From NCBI GenBank assembly GCA_017617145.1, contig JAFZWX010000184.1, forward strand, positions 1 through 33,828: 33,828 nt of DNA. The letters are read 5' to 3'. The notes beneath the pieces are model-generated. The model was given only the letters and a program-made list of their open reading frames with translations. It was not told where the DNA came from and did not search any database. This DNA comes from Treponema sp. GTDB lineage: Bacteria > Spirochaetota > Spirochaetia > Treponematales > Treponemataceae. Position numbers and translations under genes: made by a program. Shown in pieces: positions 1 to 8,482 of the stretch (the stretch's first letter is position 1; every line of letters begins with the position of its first letter).

Positions 1-44
1 TCTCCAATTGCTTCGTTTCCTTTCATTAATACTTTATTTGCCAT
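1..44 (-). CDS. 2-oxoacid:ferredoxin oxidoreductase alpha subunit, N-terminus only (partial)
   Basis: Only the first 14 codons lie in the window, reading MANKVLMKGNEAIG from the ATG at 44. This resembles the start of VorB/KorA-type alpha subunits, which open with a short strand and a G-N-E-A motif at the thiamine-enzyme interface. The preceding gene on the same strand is a two-cluster ferredoxin whose stop lies one base away, the usual delta-then-alpha order in these operons. The enzyme oxidatively decarboxylates a 2-oxoacid to an acyl-CoA and reduces ferredoxin. Which 2-oxoacid is used cannot be judged from this fragment. Confidence 0.6.
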   Translation of the reverse strand, partial: MANKVLMKGNEAIG

Positions 45-45
45 A

Positions 46-258
46 CTACTCTGCCTCTATTTCAATTACGCAATCAGGACACATTGTTGCACAAAAAGCG
101 CAGGCAATACAGTTTGCCTCATCTATACAAACAGGATAATGAACACCCTGACTATTTGTTTCTTTTGACATTTCAAGAATTTTTTTAGGACAAACGCGTA
201 TACATAGCTCGCAGCCTTTACAGCGTTCGTGATTGATTAAAGGTCTTCCTTTAGCCAT
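46..258 (-). CDS. 2x[4Fe-4S] ferredoxin, delta subunit of 2-oxoacid:ferredoxin oxidoreductase
   Basis: This 70-residue protein is almost entirely a bacterial-type ferredoxin fold. It has two CxxCxxCxxxCP motifs, CKGCELCIRVCP near residues 13-24 and CIACAFCATMCP near residues 50-61, each able to bind a [4Fe-4S] cluster. The next gene, one base downstream, begins like a VorB/KorA alpha subunit, so this is probably the delta (KorD/VorD-type) subunit that passes electrons from the thiamine enzyme to soluble ferredoxin. The ATG at 258 is preceded by a GGAGA Shine-Dalgarno about 6 nt upstream. A free-standing ferredoxin is possible but less likely given the neighbour. Confidence 0.85.
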   Translation of the reverse strand: MAKGRPLINHERCKGCELCIRVCPKKILEMSKETNSQGVHYPVCIDEANCIACAFCATMCPDCVIEIEAE

Positions 259-373
259 AGTTTCTCCAAAATAAGGTGAGATAAGTATAATATAAACTAA
301 ATATGAAATTATTACAATAGAAAAACTTTAATAATATTAAATATTTTTAATTATATTAAAGTGAAAACATATA

Positions 374-460
374 GAAAAACATCCCTCTCCCGTACAAAAT
401 GCCTTCGGCCAACAGAAGGAAGTTGTCCTCAGTCATTTTGTACTCCGAGTGCTGTTTTTC
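374..460. repeat. Long imperfect hairpin, family A copy 1
   Basis: GTACAAAATG at 392-401 pairs with CATTTTGTAC at 434-443. Outside this, GAAAAACA (374-381) pairs with TGTTTTTC (453-460). The apical part contains AACAGAAGGAAGTTG, related to the purine-rich loops of six other hairpins in this window. It lies between the ferredoxin gene and the 3' end of the HD-domain gene. It is the most diverged copy, so membership in the family is less sure than for the others. Confidence 0.55.
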
Positions 461-467
461 AGTGCCT

Positions 468-537
468 TCACTATTTACTATTCACTATTTACTATTCACT
501 ATTTACTATTCACTATTTACTATTCACTATTTACTAT
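468..537. repeat. Five perfect tandem copies of a 14-bp unit
   Basis: The unit TCACTATTTACTAT occurs five times without mismatch and without spacers, directly after hairpin copy 1 and 16 bp before the stop codon of the HD-domain gene. A 15-bp version (two copies) follows another family A hairpin at 30240-30269 in the opposite orientation. Perfect identity between copies suggests recent slippage. The remainder of 259-553 holds no gene I can support. Confidence 0.95.
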
Positions 538-553
538 CCCCTCTCCCCTTATT

Positions 554-1261
554 TTAGCACCCGAACCACTGTGCTGCAGTTTGATCTGCTAGTTGCAGGA
601 GAACTACAAGCGGGTTGTCGAGGAAATTTGAATAGTTGTATTGTTCGCTGTCGGAAAGGTCGGAAAAGCCCATGTGGCGGCTAACGGCTTCTAGTACCAT
701 GCGGTTATCTATAAGTGAGGGCATTATTTTTAGCATCATAAGAACTGATTCATTGCCATGACCAAGATTCCTATTTTCTGATTTTGTTTTGTAAAAGGGC
801 TGTTTTACCCAGTTGCCGGAAATATCTTTTGTATTGCGGTATTCTACTCCATAAAAGCCTGTTTTACAAAAATCGTGAACAAGTGCGCTTAAAAAGATAT
901 CTTTTGCTGTAATTGTATATTTATCGGCTTCTGGACTTGTAAAAAAGTTTTCTAGTACTGGTTTTGCAAATTCCAGTGCCTGTTTAATTACCATAACTGT
1001 ATGAAGACTTAAACCACTCTTAAAGTTTCCATGGAATTTTGTTGACGCAGGTGCTGTCCAAAAATCTGTACTGTCAAGCCAGTCCTTAAGTGCAGCAGTT
1101 TCCATGGGGTCTTTCATTATATAATCAATCATGTTGATGATTGCAGGTTTTATATTTTCTAAATTACTGCTTCCGTCTGCATGTAAAGGAGAATATTCCT
1201 TATAAATATCAAGCAGCTCGTATACATCTGTAAAAAGTTCGTTTTTCTGTTCGTCAGTCAT
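554..1261 (-). CDS. HD-domain phosphohydrolase-like protein
   Basis: This is a 235-residue soluble protein. It shows the pattern of an HD-superfamily metal-dependent phosphohydrolase: a helix with H87 (SLHTVMV), then the HD pair H129-D130 in ALVHDFCK, then a GHGNES segment and a late LADQ aspartate. No other domain, signal peptide or membrane helix is evident. HD proteins of this size hydrolyse phosphomonoesters, nucleotides or cyclic nucleotides, and the substrate here cannot be named. The ATG at 1261 has an AAGGA Shine-Dalgarno 9 nt upstream. The gene is flanked by two kinds of repeats: the 14-bp tandem array downstream and a REPIN-like palindrome pair upstream. Confidence 0.7.
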   Translation of the reverse strand: MTDEQKNELFTDVYELLDIYKEYSPLHADGSSNLENIKPAIINMIDYIMKDPMETAALKDWLDSTDFWTAPASTKFHGNFKSGLSLHTVMVIKQALEFAKPVLENFFTSPEADKYTITAKDIFLSALVHDFCKTGFYGVEYRNTKDISGNWVKQPFYKTKSENRNLGHGNESVLMMLKIMPSLIDNRMVLEAVSRHMGFSDLSDSEQYNYSNFLDNPLVVLLQLADQTAAQWFGC

Positions 1262-1281
1262 AATTATATCCTTAAAAAATG

Positions 1282-1349
1282 TGTCATTCCCGGGCTTGAC
1301 CCGGGAATCTTTTATAAGTTAGATTGTCGGGTCAAGCCCGACAATGACA
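1282..1349. repeat. REPIN-like pair of inverted palindromes (family B)
   Basis: Two ~29-bp units, 1282-1310 and 1321-1349, share the core CGGGCTTGACCCG and the flanks TGTCATT/AATCT, and face each other in opposite orientation around a 10-bp spacer. Each unit is itself a hairpin. Arm bases differ between units (CC/GG versus GT/AC) with pairing preserved. Related units lie at 30954-31054 and 33386-33415. The pair lies between the HD gene and the OmpA-like gene. Confidence 0.9.
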
Positions 1350-1357
1350 AATTACTT

Positions 1358-2548
1358 TTATTTTAGTATCGTTATTTCAACTCGCCTGTTCCTAGCTCTT
1401 CCTTCGGGGGTATCGTTGTCGGCAACAGGTTTTGTGCCACCGCTGCCTTTTGTAATAAATTGATTTTTTGAAACTCCCCTTGCAGTAAGCTCTTTTACAA
1501 TTGTATGCGCACGATCTAACGAAAGTCCCAATTCATCCGATTCATCACCTACTCGTGCAGTATGTCCTTCGACAAGAATCTGATTATCAGGAACTTTTTT
1601 TAGAAGCGAAGCAATCTGGTCAAGACGTTTTTCTTCACCAGGTAAAAGTTCCGCTTTGTTTGCAACAAACTGTAAATCACGTATAACAAGCATCAAACCT
1701 GCGTCTACTTCTTTATAATCTATATCTGCTTCTTTTACAAGACGGTTTATAATAGGCATAAGTTCCTGAGTGTCTACACTTGAAGGATATTCTGTAAACA
1801 ATGAAATAGTACCCTTATATGCAATCTTTTTTCCGTCTTTGTAAATAAACTCTTCGTCCACAACATCTCGGATTAAAACTGCGGCCCCTGTTTCAATATC
1901 AAGATAAATGCTTGCCTCGTGTTTACCCGAAGCAGTTTTAAGATTTGGATCACCATCTAAATCTATATATTTTGTATTTGTTCCATAACGTGTTGCCCAC
2001 AAAGCCTTTACATAATGAACAGGCTTGCCATTAAAGCTGGACTGCCCGTTATAAGTGTACTGAACATAAATTGGCATGCGTGTAATTATACCTTCGCCAG
2101 TCGGGTCAACAGCACGTTCAGCCGCAGAAGTCCAGGTATCACCTTTTTTAATTTCTTTATCTTGAGGAAACGACGGAAAGCTTCTGAACGACGGATAACC
2201 GTTATCTTCATACATTTCCATAATGCCGTCATCATCAATAGAAAATATAGAAGTTATAGCATCATGAATTCCTTCATCAAGTGCCATTCCAACATGCACC
2301 GTATCCTGCTCAACATAAAAATCCCCTTCGTACACACGCTTACCATCCCCTTCCCGCGGCACAATAAAAGACTTAACTTCCCTGCTCATTAAACCAATGT
2401 ACTTATTGTTGTCGTAACGCCGTAAATCTGTACGCTCTGTGAGGATGTAGTTTGAAGAACCGGTGTAACTTAAAGTAATACCTTGGGCATAGAAAAATTG
2501 TGAAAAAAGAAATAATGAAATTGTAAAAGTGTAAATCTTTTTATACAT
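1358..2548 (-). CDS. Secreted OmpA-family protein
   Basis: The 396-residue protein opens with a signal peptide (MYKKIYTFTISLFLFSQFFYAQ, shown here as two parts: basic MYKK, then a hydrophobic stretch to about residue 21). A central region of about 250 residues is not recognised. The last ~100 residues form an OmpA C-terminal domain: a VANKAELLPGEEKRL strand-helix, the VEGHTARVG segment, the LSLDRAHTIVKEL helix and the closing GRARNRRVEI motif. In this family the conserved D and R hold diaminopimelate (or ornithine) of peptidoglycan, so the protein probably sits in the periplasm or outer membrane and binds the cell wall. A 74-bp perfect-ended hairpin begins 14 bp upstream of the start codon, and no strong Shine-Dalgarno is visible between them. 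Confidence 0.85.
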   Translation of the reverse strand: MYKKIYTFTISLFLFSQFFYAQGITLSYTGSSNYILTERTDLRRYDNNKYIGLMSREVKSFIVPREGDGKRVYEGDFYVEQDTVHVGMALDEGIHDAITSIFSIDDDGIMEMYEDNGYPSFRSFPSFPQDKEIKKGDTWTSAAERAVDPTGEGIITRMPIYVQYTYNGQSSFNGKPVHYVKALWATRYGTNTKYIDLDGDPNLKTASGKHEASIYLDIETGAAVLIRDVVDEEFIYKDGKKIAYKGTISLFTEYPSSVDTQELMPIINRLVKEADIDYKEVDAGLMLVIRDLQFVANKAELLPGEEKRLDQIASLLKKVPDNQILVEGHTARVGDESDELGLSLDRAHTIVKELTARGVSKNQFITKGSGGTKPVADNDTPEGRARNRRVEITILK

Positions 2549-2562
2549 TTTAATAAAAACTC

Positions 2563-2636
2563 GTGCCCGTAATTCAGTGACTGCGAGGAAACTTCATTTT
2601 CGCCCTGTTTCCTCGCGGGCAGTGAATTACGGGCAC
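2563..2636. repeat. Long hairpin, family A copy 2
   Basis: Two 30-nt arms (2563-2592 and 2607-2636) pair almost completely around a 14-nt loop (2593-2606). The outer arm starts GTGCCCGTAATTCA. Read on the minus strand the loop region is AACAGGGCGAAAATGAAG, matching the loops at 19148 and 23896. It lies between the LUD gene's 3' end and the OmpA-like gene's start, and would be within the OmpA leader if the two are cotranscribed. There is no flanking T-run, so it is a poor terminator. Confidence 0.85.
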
Positions 2637-2660
2637 ATATTTATATTCATTTTACTTGTA

Positions 2661-2700
2661 GATTGCCACGCTTTGCTCGCAGGCAGTAAGTCAGTGGCAC
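2661..2700. repeat. Degenerate relative of family A copy 2 stem
   Basis: On the minus strand this reads GTGCCACTGACTTACTGCCT followed by GCGAGCAAAG, close to one arm of the hairpin 25 bp away. GCCAC at 2665-2669 can pair with GTGGC at 2694-2698. It looks like a decayed copy or half copy lying just after the LUD gene's stop. Confidence 0.5.
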
Positions 2701-2710
2701 TATATGTTTT

Positions 2711-3349
2711 TTATATTCCAAGACTTTCGCCAATGAGCACGACTTTAATACGTCCTGCCGGTTTACAGATTCGTGTTGTAACAAACTGCGCACAAATAGT
2801 CGAAGCAGACATACAGTTAAAGCACTCACCTGTTTTTTTACAAGGAGTATCAATATCAAATCGCTGTGCATTAGCCGGTGCCGCATAGTTACGAACGCGT
2901 GCATAAGCTTCGTCCATATCTTTTACAACCTTATTCATGCCTGCAATAATAATTACATTTTCTGGACCATAAATAAGTGCTGCAACGCGGTTTCCTTTGC
3001 CGTCAATATTAAAAAGCTGACCGTCTTCTGTAACAGCATTGCTGCTCATAATAAATGAACCGCAGCTTAAAGCCTTATGCATAATCTGTTCGCGTTCTTC
3101 GGGAGTAGAACCAGTATCACGGTCAATTAAAGTATAACCTGCAGCCTTAAGTTCTTCTTTAAGTTTAAGCTCGTCCATAGTCATTGTGCCGCCCCAGGCA
3201 ACAGAATGATTTTTTGGAATTATTTCAAGCACCTTTTTTACGGCAGCAGTTTTATCGCTGACATAATATGCTTCAAAATGACGCTTGGTTAATGCTTCTA
3301 CAACCTTTGGTCCTTTGTTTTCGTATAATTTTCTTACTGGTTCTAACAT
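2711..3349 (-). CDS. LUD-domain (LutC/YkgG-like) protein
   Basis: The 212-residue protein matches the LUD (lactate utilisation, formerly DUF162) pattern: an N-terminal helix pair, the AWGGTMTMDEL loop near residues 72-82, the MSSNAVTEDGQLFNIDG segment that is the family's best signature, and AALIYGPENVIIIAGMNKVV. The C-terminal ~40 residues add a cysteine group (DTPCKKTGECFNC...TICAQF...C), seen in a stand-alone LUD subgroup and possibly metal-binding. LutC-type proteins act with LutA/LutB in lactate oxidation, but no lutA or lutB is nearby. Its ATG lies 3 bp after the chemoreceptor stop, with the Shine-Dalgarno (GCGGAG) inside that gene's last codons, so translation is probably coupled. Confidence 0.8.
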   Translation of the reverse strand: MLEPVRKLYENKGPKVVEALTKRHFEAYYVSDKTAAVKKVLEIIPKNHSVAWGGTMTMDELKLKEELKAAGYTLIDRDTGSTPEEREQIMHKALSCGSFIMSSNAVTEDGQLFNIDGKGNRVAALIYGPENVIIIAGMNKVVKDMDEAYARVRNYAAPANAQRFDIDTPCKKTGECFNCMSASTICAQFVTTRICKPAGRIKVVLIGESLGI

Positions 3350-3352
3350 AGT

Positions 3353-5236
3353 TTACTCCGCAGCAAGCTTAAATGCACTAAGTTCGTCAAGCAGGCCTAC
3401 AACACTTTGTTTTGTACTGTTTGTAGAAGCAGTAGTTACGGCAACAGCATCGGAAATATGTGTAGAGAAATCATTAATCTGGTTCATTGCTTCAGAAATG
3501 ATTCTTGTTACTTCAGAAAGATTCTGCATTTCTTTAAGAATCTGTTCACCACCGGTAAGCATTTCGGCAGAACCATTCTTTACTTCTGTTGTAGAATCGC
3601 CGATTGCACGCATTGCTTCAAGTACCTGTTTGTTACCGGCATTCTGCTCTTCCATTGCATTAGCAATAACTGTTTCCTGTTCACGAACCTTTTGAGAAAG
3701 CTCGTAAATATTTTCAAACGCAACTTTTACATGGCCAATATCAACTGTAATTTGAGAAATAGCGTCGGAAAGTGAACGAAGGTTTTCATCAATAGCTTTT
3801 GACTGTGAGCTTGACTGTTCTGCAAGCTTACGGATTTCTTCGGCAACAACAGCAAATCCCTTACCTGCTTCACCGGCATGAGCAGACTCAATTGCAGCGT
3901 TCATAGCAAGAAGATTTGTACGACTTGCAATATTCTGAATAATGCTTGATGCCTGCAAAATACCGGCGGACTGCTGTAAAACACCTTCTGCAGTATCAAC
4001 AGCGGTTTTTACCTGAACCTGACCTTTTTCTGAAGCATCAGTAAGAAGATTTACAACTTCGTTATTTTTTTCAAGAATCTGAGTAACAGAAGCAATATTT
4101 GCAACCATTTCTTCTACAGCCGCACTAGACTGTGTAACTCCTGCTGCCTGTGCTTCAATAGAATTGTTGAGAGAGCGGATATTTCCCATAATCTGTTCAA
4201 TTGAAGCGTTAGATTCTGCAACACCAGCAGACTGATTTTCAATTTCGGACTTAATGCTCTGAATTGATTCAACAATATTTGTAACATTGTTTCTTGTAGA
4301 ATCCATATTAGAAACAAGATCATCAGATTCTGCAGAAGTTTTCTTTGCAGATTGTCCGAATATTGTAAGAATATCGTTTGCAGTATGCTTAAATTTGTTA
4401 ATGTCCTGAATAATAATACCAAGTTCACTTCGATGGCCAGGTTTTTTATCTTCTACAGTATAATCATTTTTAATAAGCGAATCGGTAACCGAAGTTATTT
4501 GTTTAATACCATTAATAATATCAGAAGTTAAAAGATAAGAAACAACAACAAAGTATAAAAGGGAATAACAAAGTATTGGAGCAAGTTTTTTGTATAAAGT
4601 TACAGAACCAGCATCAAGATTTTGTGGATTTAAAGTAACAAGAACAAGGAAAAGACAACCCAAAAGTCCAAATGAAATTGTAAGAACGTTTCGCTGAAGC
4701 AAATTAAGTGTAAGATCTTTTTTGGTAAATGGAATCATATAAAGTTTTTCTTCAGAAAATTTAATCTGAAGAATATAAAAAAGAAGACTTACTTCAAACA
4801 ACGCACCAATAAGGATCATAAAAATAAATGGAGTTGGTCTTTTTCCCATCATAGATACAAGATGAATGTCATATACTTTTAAACTTATATTTATTGCAGT
4901 TGCCTGATAAAGCTGTAAACCAATAGGTATGGCAATATTTAATAAAGCATTAATCTTTAATCTTTTATTTGTTTTTTTAAGAGATTCTTCACTTCCATCA
5001 TATTTAGCAAGATATTTTCTTTCCCATAAAACCATTACAATAGAAGCGATTACTGCAACAATACTAGTGAAAAGAACTGTAGGATTATGAAAAATAAGAC
5101 CATATTCCTGAATTGTAAATAATCCGGTATAAACACTTAAAGGCATTAATATTATAGATGGTACAATGTAGATTAAAATAATGAAAAAATAACAATACCA
5201 TGGAAGTTTGATTCCCTTTGTGTTTGAATTTGCCAT
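3353..5236 (-). CDS. Methyl-accepting chemotaxis protein with a multi-helix membrane sensor
   Basis: The 627-residue protein has about six membrane helices in residues 12-240 and no sizeable periplasmic ligand domain. A short HAMP-like linker follows (around [17 protein letters not shown]). The rest is a long cytoplasmic coiled-coil signalling domain. The hairpin tip is near residues 435-480, with [20 protein letters not shown] then [15 protein letters not shown], the region that contacts CheA and CheW. No C-terminal CheR-binding pentapeptide is present. Sensing probably occurs within the membrane or from a bound small molecule. The ATG has AGGAG 7 nt upstream. The LUD gene follows after 3 bp, suggesting the receptor may report on the same metabolite or redox state; this link is inference. 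Confidence 0.93.
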   Translation of the reverse strand: MANSNTKGIKLPWYCYFFIILIYIVPSIILMPLSVYTGLFTIQEYGLIFHNPTVLFTSIVAVIASIVMVLWERKYLAKYDGSEESLKKTNKRLKINALLNIAIPIGLQLYQATAINISLKVYDIHLVSMMGKRPTPFIFMILIGALFEVSLLFYILQIKFSEEKLYMIPFTKKDLTLNLLQRNVLTISFGLLGCLFLVLVTLNPQNLDAGSVTLYKKLAPILCYSLLYFVVVSYLLTSDIINGIKQITSVTDSLIKNDYTVEDKKPGHRSELGIIIQDINKFKHTANDILTIFGQSAKKTSAESDDLVSNMDSTRNNVTNIVESIQSIKSEIENQSAGVAESNASIEQIMGNIRSLNNSIEAQAAGVTQSSAAVEEMVANIASVTQILEKNNEVVNLLTDASEKGQVQVKTAVDTAEGVLQQSAGILQASSIIQNIASRTNLLAMNAAIESAHAGEAGKGFAVVAEEIRKLAEQSSSQSKAIDENLRSLSDAISQITVDIGHVKVAFENIYELSQKVREQETVIANAMEEQNAGNKQVLEAMRAIGDSTTEVKNGSAEMLTGGEQILKEMQNLSEVTRIISEAMNQINDFSTHISDAVAVTTASTNSTKQSVVGLLDELSAFKLAAE

Positions 5237-5416
5237 AAAAACTCCTAGCGAACAATAATAAATTTAATCAGATAATCTCTCATACTTTATAATATCGAAC
5301 AGTTTTTTATATTATTATATTATAATTCATAAAAGACTATATGTGAAGTAAAATAAGCAGTTAAATAAAGAAAAAAAATGTTTTTTGTGTTTTTTAATAT
5401 TATCAGAAATTTCTAC

Positions 5417-5444
5417 TTGACATATCTTACATTTGCATTAAAAT
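5417..5444 (+). promoter_or_regulatory. Sigma-70-type promoter, probably giving a leaderless mRNA
   Basis: TTGACA (5417-5422), a 16-bp spacer and TAAAAT (5439-5444) precede the lipoprotein ATG at 5452 by 7 nt. Transcription from the usual position would start at or one base before the ATG. No Shine-Dalgarno exists between them. Confidence 0.7.
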
Positions 5445-5451
5445 TCAAATT

Positions 5452-6333
5452 ATGAAAAAAATACTATTATTTATTGCAGTTTTTACTGCTCTTTTGATGT
5501 CTTGTACAACTACAAAACCTCTTAAAGCAGAGCAGCTTGATTCTAATGTCTTTACAGTAAACCGTATTGTACTCACTTCGAATACAATTGAACCAAGTGA
5601 TGAAGAACTTATCGAAATTTTTCAATCGCTACCTTATGCCGACATTTGCGATCTTGTAGAAGAAAAAACAGGCATTTACCTTGACACTTCTCTTATTGAA
5701 AATGACGAAATTGCAGGCAACATAGAATATACTGTAGTTTGCGATGCCGACACCGAAGAAGAACTTTACGAACTTCCTGAATGGGAACTTAATTTTGAAA
5801 CAGACGAAGATACAGACCAGTTCTGTGAATTGAATTTTACAATGGATCCGCCAAACGGTTATCTGACTGCAAAAGCCATAATGCATACAACACAGACAAT
5901 TCCTGCAACAAAAGAAGGCAAAGAAGACAAAATTGTAAATCTTCAGACTTCTGTTAGCCAGACCTTTGATAAATGGACTTTTAAAAACATTTTTGTAGAC
6001 CCTCGTTCGTGTGCTTTAATCAAATTCCATAAAAACATTGAACCAACATTTGTTGAAAATGAACTTTATTCTGTTTACAAAGTTCTTAATATTCAGGATG
6101 ACGGATATCTTGCAGTAAACATTAAAGATCCTATAGAAATCAGATGTAATATAAATGACCCTGGAAATATGTTCTTCTCACCTGCCGAAATTTATAATGC
6201 AAAGCTTTATACAATATTTATGCCTGGAAAACGATATACAATCAAATATAAACTTAAGAGAGTTTCTCCGGATTCTACTAAATGGATAGTTAAGTTTAAG
6301 GTAAAAGAAGACAAACCAAAACAGTCGAAGTAA
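5452..6333 (+). CDS. Hypothetical lipoprotein
   Basis: The 293-residue protein starts with a lipoprotein signal: basic MKK, a hydrophobic core, then LLMSC with C18 as the predicted lipidated residue, followed by TTTKP. The mature part is acidic in its first half (many D/E around residues 95-125) and rich in beta-strand-like segments. No catalytic motif or known domain is recognised. It appears monocistronic: its own strong promoter ends 7 nt before the ATG, and a hairpin terminator follows the stop. It is divergent from the chemoreceptor gene. Function unknown; location is likely the periplasmic face of a membrane or the cell surface. Confidence 0.85.
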   Translation: MKKILLFIAVFTALLMSCTTTKPLKAEQLDSNVFTVNRIVLTSNTIEPSDEELIEIFQSLPYADICDLVEEKTGIYLDTSLIENDEIAGNIEYTVVCDADTEEELYELPEWELNFETDEDTDQFCELNFTMDPPNGYLTAKAIMHTTQTIPATKEGKEDKIVNLQTSVSQTFDKWTFKNIFVDPRSCALIKFHKNIEPTFVENELYSVYKVLNIQDDGYLAVNIKDPIEIRCNINDPGNMFFSPAEIYNAKLYTIFMPGKRYTIKYKLKRVSPDSTKWIVKFKVKEDKPKQSK

Positions 6334-6335
6334 AC

Positions 6336-6379
6336 TAAAAAGCGTCATTCCAAAAGAAATAAGGAACGACGCTTTTTTT
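6336..6379. terminator. Bidirectional intrinsic terminator
   Basis: AAAAAGCGTC then TTCC pairs with GGAA then GACGCTTTTTTT. The stem is G/C-rich at its base and has A-run and T-run flanks, so it can end transcripts from both the lipoprotein (+) and the GH57-like gene (-). The T-run overlaps the latter's stop codon at 6378-6380. Confidence 0.8.
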
Positions 6380-8393
6380 ATTCATTTTTTGTTTCTTTCT
6401 TTGTTTTTTTAACGGAAGTAATTGTAAAGTTTATTGTTTTTTCTGTTTCTTTTCCGCTTTCTATTTCGATGTCCCAGAACATTGTAGAAACAAAGGTCGC
6501 TGCAGTAGTTATAAGCTGGTTTGTATAATAATCTGGACGATGGAAAATTATTGGCATATAAAAGTATCCGCAATGTTCGTTAGGTTCAAAACTAAAAGAA
6601 ACACCTTTTTGGGTATCGGTAAGTCTTATTGCTTCAACATTCTTTAGACTTTCAGATTTATTATATTGTTGAGTAGATTGTTTTGCATTCAAAAGCTGAA
6701 CCTGTTCTTTTTCTGCAACTTCGATATTAAAATATCCGATATTTCCGTTTTCAAAGTTCACATCAGCAAAATTTGATTCTACTGCAAGCTTAAGTTTTAA
6801 AGGTTTTGAACTTTCATTTTTCAATATATACTGAACAACAAGACCATTTGAATTAAAAATATATTTTTTGCGTAAAGTAACCTTTTGATGTGCAGGTTTA
6901 TATTCTGCTTCTGCCAAAAGCTGAAGTTCTTTACGGTTTGCCGAAAACTTTATATCCTTATAATAAATTCGTGAAAAAACTCCGTCTCCAGCTGCTTCGC
7001 CATTTGTATAGCGTTCAAACTGCTCTTGCGCAAACAGATGATCTACAAAAATACCCCTGTTATATCCGTCTTCTGCACCATCATATTCAAAAACACGCGA
7101 AAGATTATCTGCATAATTTCCGCAGTTTTTCATAATGTCAAGTTCCTGTACGGCCCCACCTAAAAGACTTATATATGCAAAATAATTCTGCATACGGCAA
7201 ATATATTCATTTAAACCGTCATTTGTATAATCAAACCGACTTATGCTTTCTGTAAATTTTCCATCTTCATTTAAAAACTTTTCTGCTGTTATAAGACTTC
7301 TATAAGCATTTTGTCTATGCCTTGTATTTGCATATGGTCCATTTAAAGTACATAAAAGTGCATTGCCGCTTTGAGCTTCGAGAAGCTTTTCTCTTGCAGC
7401 CTTTTTTCGCATTTTATCGTTCTTATACTGATTAATCAGAATTGTCATGTAAGTAATTCTGTTATAAAGATTCCTGCAGCTAGGATAAATTTCCATAAAA
7501 TTATAAACAGTATTTCTGAATGACGATTTATTTCTGTTTCTTACAAGATAACCACACCAGTCGTTAAGCTGCTGGGTCAGTGCAGTTGGAATATAAGCCG
7601 GAATCTTAATATTCTGTGCTTTTCTGTATTCGTCTATAATTCCTGTTTTTATTCTTGTTCCGGTATTTGTTTTAAGATATTCTGCAAAATTTTCAAACCA
7701 TTTTGCCTCGACAAGTTTTGATATTGTCTCAAAATTCATACTAAGAATTACAATTTTATCGGGATTTATCTGTAAATAATCATCCTGCTTTTCTGTTTTT
7801 TCTACAGCCTTTGTAATATTTTTATCGAAAAGTTCCGGGGCCATGTCTGAAGCTGGAATAAACTCATTATAATATGGGAAAATCTCAACAGTTTTTCCAA
7901 GGTCATGCATTATGTTGTATAAGAAAGTTCTTTTATTTTCGGGAATCGAATTGTTATCAATTAAAGTATATTCAATACCACAGGTTTGAAGATTATTTAC
8001 AAGAGACGAATCCCAGATATCTGCAAACATTGTAATTCCACGAGGACGTTTTCCTACAGTCTGGCGTATTTCTGTAGAAAGCATATCTATTTGTGTATTT
8101 CTATCTACCGGAAAAAGCAAAGGTAAAACAGGAGCATAAAAGCCGCCGCCAAGTATTTCTACCTGATTTCTTTCAACAAGCTCTTTTAATATTGTTAAAA
8201 ATTCATTTCTTTTTTTCTTGTAATAAAGAAGCTGAGGACCTGTAAATGAAAAGGAAAATTTAAAATCTGGATGTGAATAAAGGAATCTTGCAAGCGGCTT
8301 GTATACAGTCTGATACATTCTGTCGTATTCTTCTGTACTATCGGTACATACAGACATGCATCTGAAATTGAAGCAAACGTATATAGAATCCAT
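6378..8393 (-). CDS. GH57-family (4-alpha-glucanotransferase-like) protein, probably catalytically inactive
   Basis: The 671-residue length and layout match GH57 4-alpha-glucanotransferases such as the 659-residue Thermococcus litoralis enzyme: a beta/alpha barrel to about residue 300, a helical part, and a C-terminal beta domain (DUF1925/1926-like). The second conserved region is recognisable as EILGGGFYAPVLPLL at residues 79-93. The usual N-terminal H-N-H-Q-P motif is replaced by CFNFRC (7-12). The nucleophile region, normally W-L-T-E-R-V-W, reads TMFADIW (121-127), putting alanine 124 where the family has its catalytic glutamate. The acid/base region, normally HDDGEKFG, reads SMNFETIS (218-225). 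I therefore infer a non-hydrolytic carbohydrate-binding or regulatory role. The ATG at 8393 is preceded by AAGGAT very close by; Met13 is an alternative start. Confidence 0.75.
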   Translation of the reverse strand: MDSIYVCFNFRCMSVCTDSTEEYDRMYQTVYKPLARFLYSHPDFKFSFSFTGPQLLYYKKKRNEFLTILKELVERNQVEILGGGFYAPVLPLLFPVDRNTQIDMLSTEIRQTVGKRPRGITMFADIWDSSLVNNLQTCGIEYTLIDNNSIPENKRTFLYNIMHDLGKTVEIFPYYNEFIPASDMAPELFDKNITKAVEKTEKQDDYLQINPDKIVILSMNFETISKLVEAKWFENFAEYLKTNTGTRIKTGIIDEYRKAQNIKIPAYIPTALTQQLNDWCGYLVRNRNKSSFRNTVYNFMEIYPSCRNLYNRITYMTILINQYKNDKMRKKAAREKLLEAQSGNALLCTLNGPYANTRHRQNAYRSLITAEKFLNEDGKFTESISRFDYTNDGLNEYICRMQNYFAYISLLGGAVQELDIMKNCGNYADNLSRVFEYDGAEDGYNRGIFVDHLFAQEQFERYTNGEAAGDGVFSRIYYKDIKFSANRKELQLLAEAEYKPAHQKVTLRKKYIFNSNGLVVQYILKNESSKPLKLKLAVESNFADVNFENGNIGYFNIEVAEKEQVQLLNAKQSTQQYNKSESLKNVEAIRLTDTQKGVSFSFEPNEHCGYFYMPIIFHRPDYYTNQLITTAATFVSTMFWDIEIESGKETEKTINFTITSVKKTKKETKNE

Positions 8394-8482
8394 ATCCTTA
8401 TATACGGCGCCCCACCCAATTTGCCGTTACTTTCTCCTTTAAACAATTTTGTTCTTTTTGATTTTATTCCCCAAAAATCAAA

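Noticed and set aside
468..537. CRISPR array
   Set aside because: The units are 14 bp, directly adjacent and without spacers, and no cas gene is near.
361..684. A 107-codon plus-strand open frame
   Set aside because: It is made of the tandem repeats, the hairpin and the antisense of the HD-domain gene; its protein is a Tyr/Phe-rich repeat artefact.
2577..2904. Open frames across the hairpin and the LUD gene's 3' end, both strands
   Set aside because: They cover palindromic repeat DNA and are shadows of the LUD gene; no family similarity and no ribosome binding site.
5237..5451. Sigma-28 flagellar promoter for the chemoreceptor
   Set aside because: TTCGATAT at about 5290 is loosely like the -10, but no TAAA element lies at the right spacing.
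8394..8482. Terminator after the rnfB-like gene
   Set aside because: TTGATTTT and AAAATCAA can pair, but the minus-strand transcript would have A rather than T after the stem, so I do not call it.
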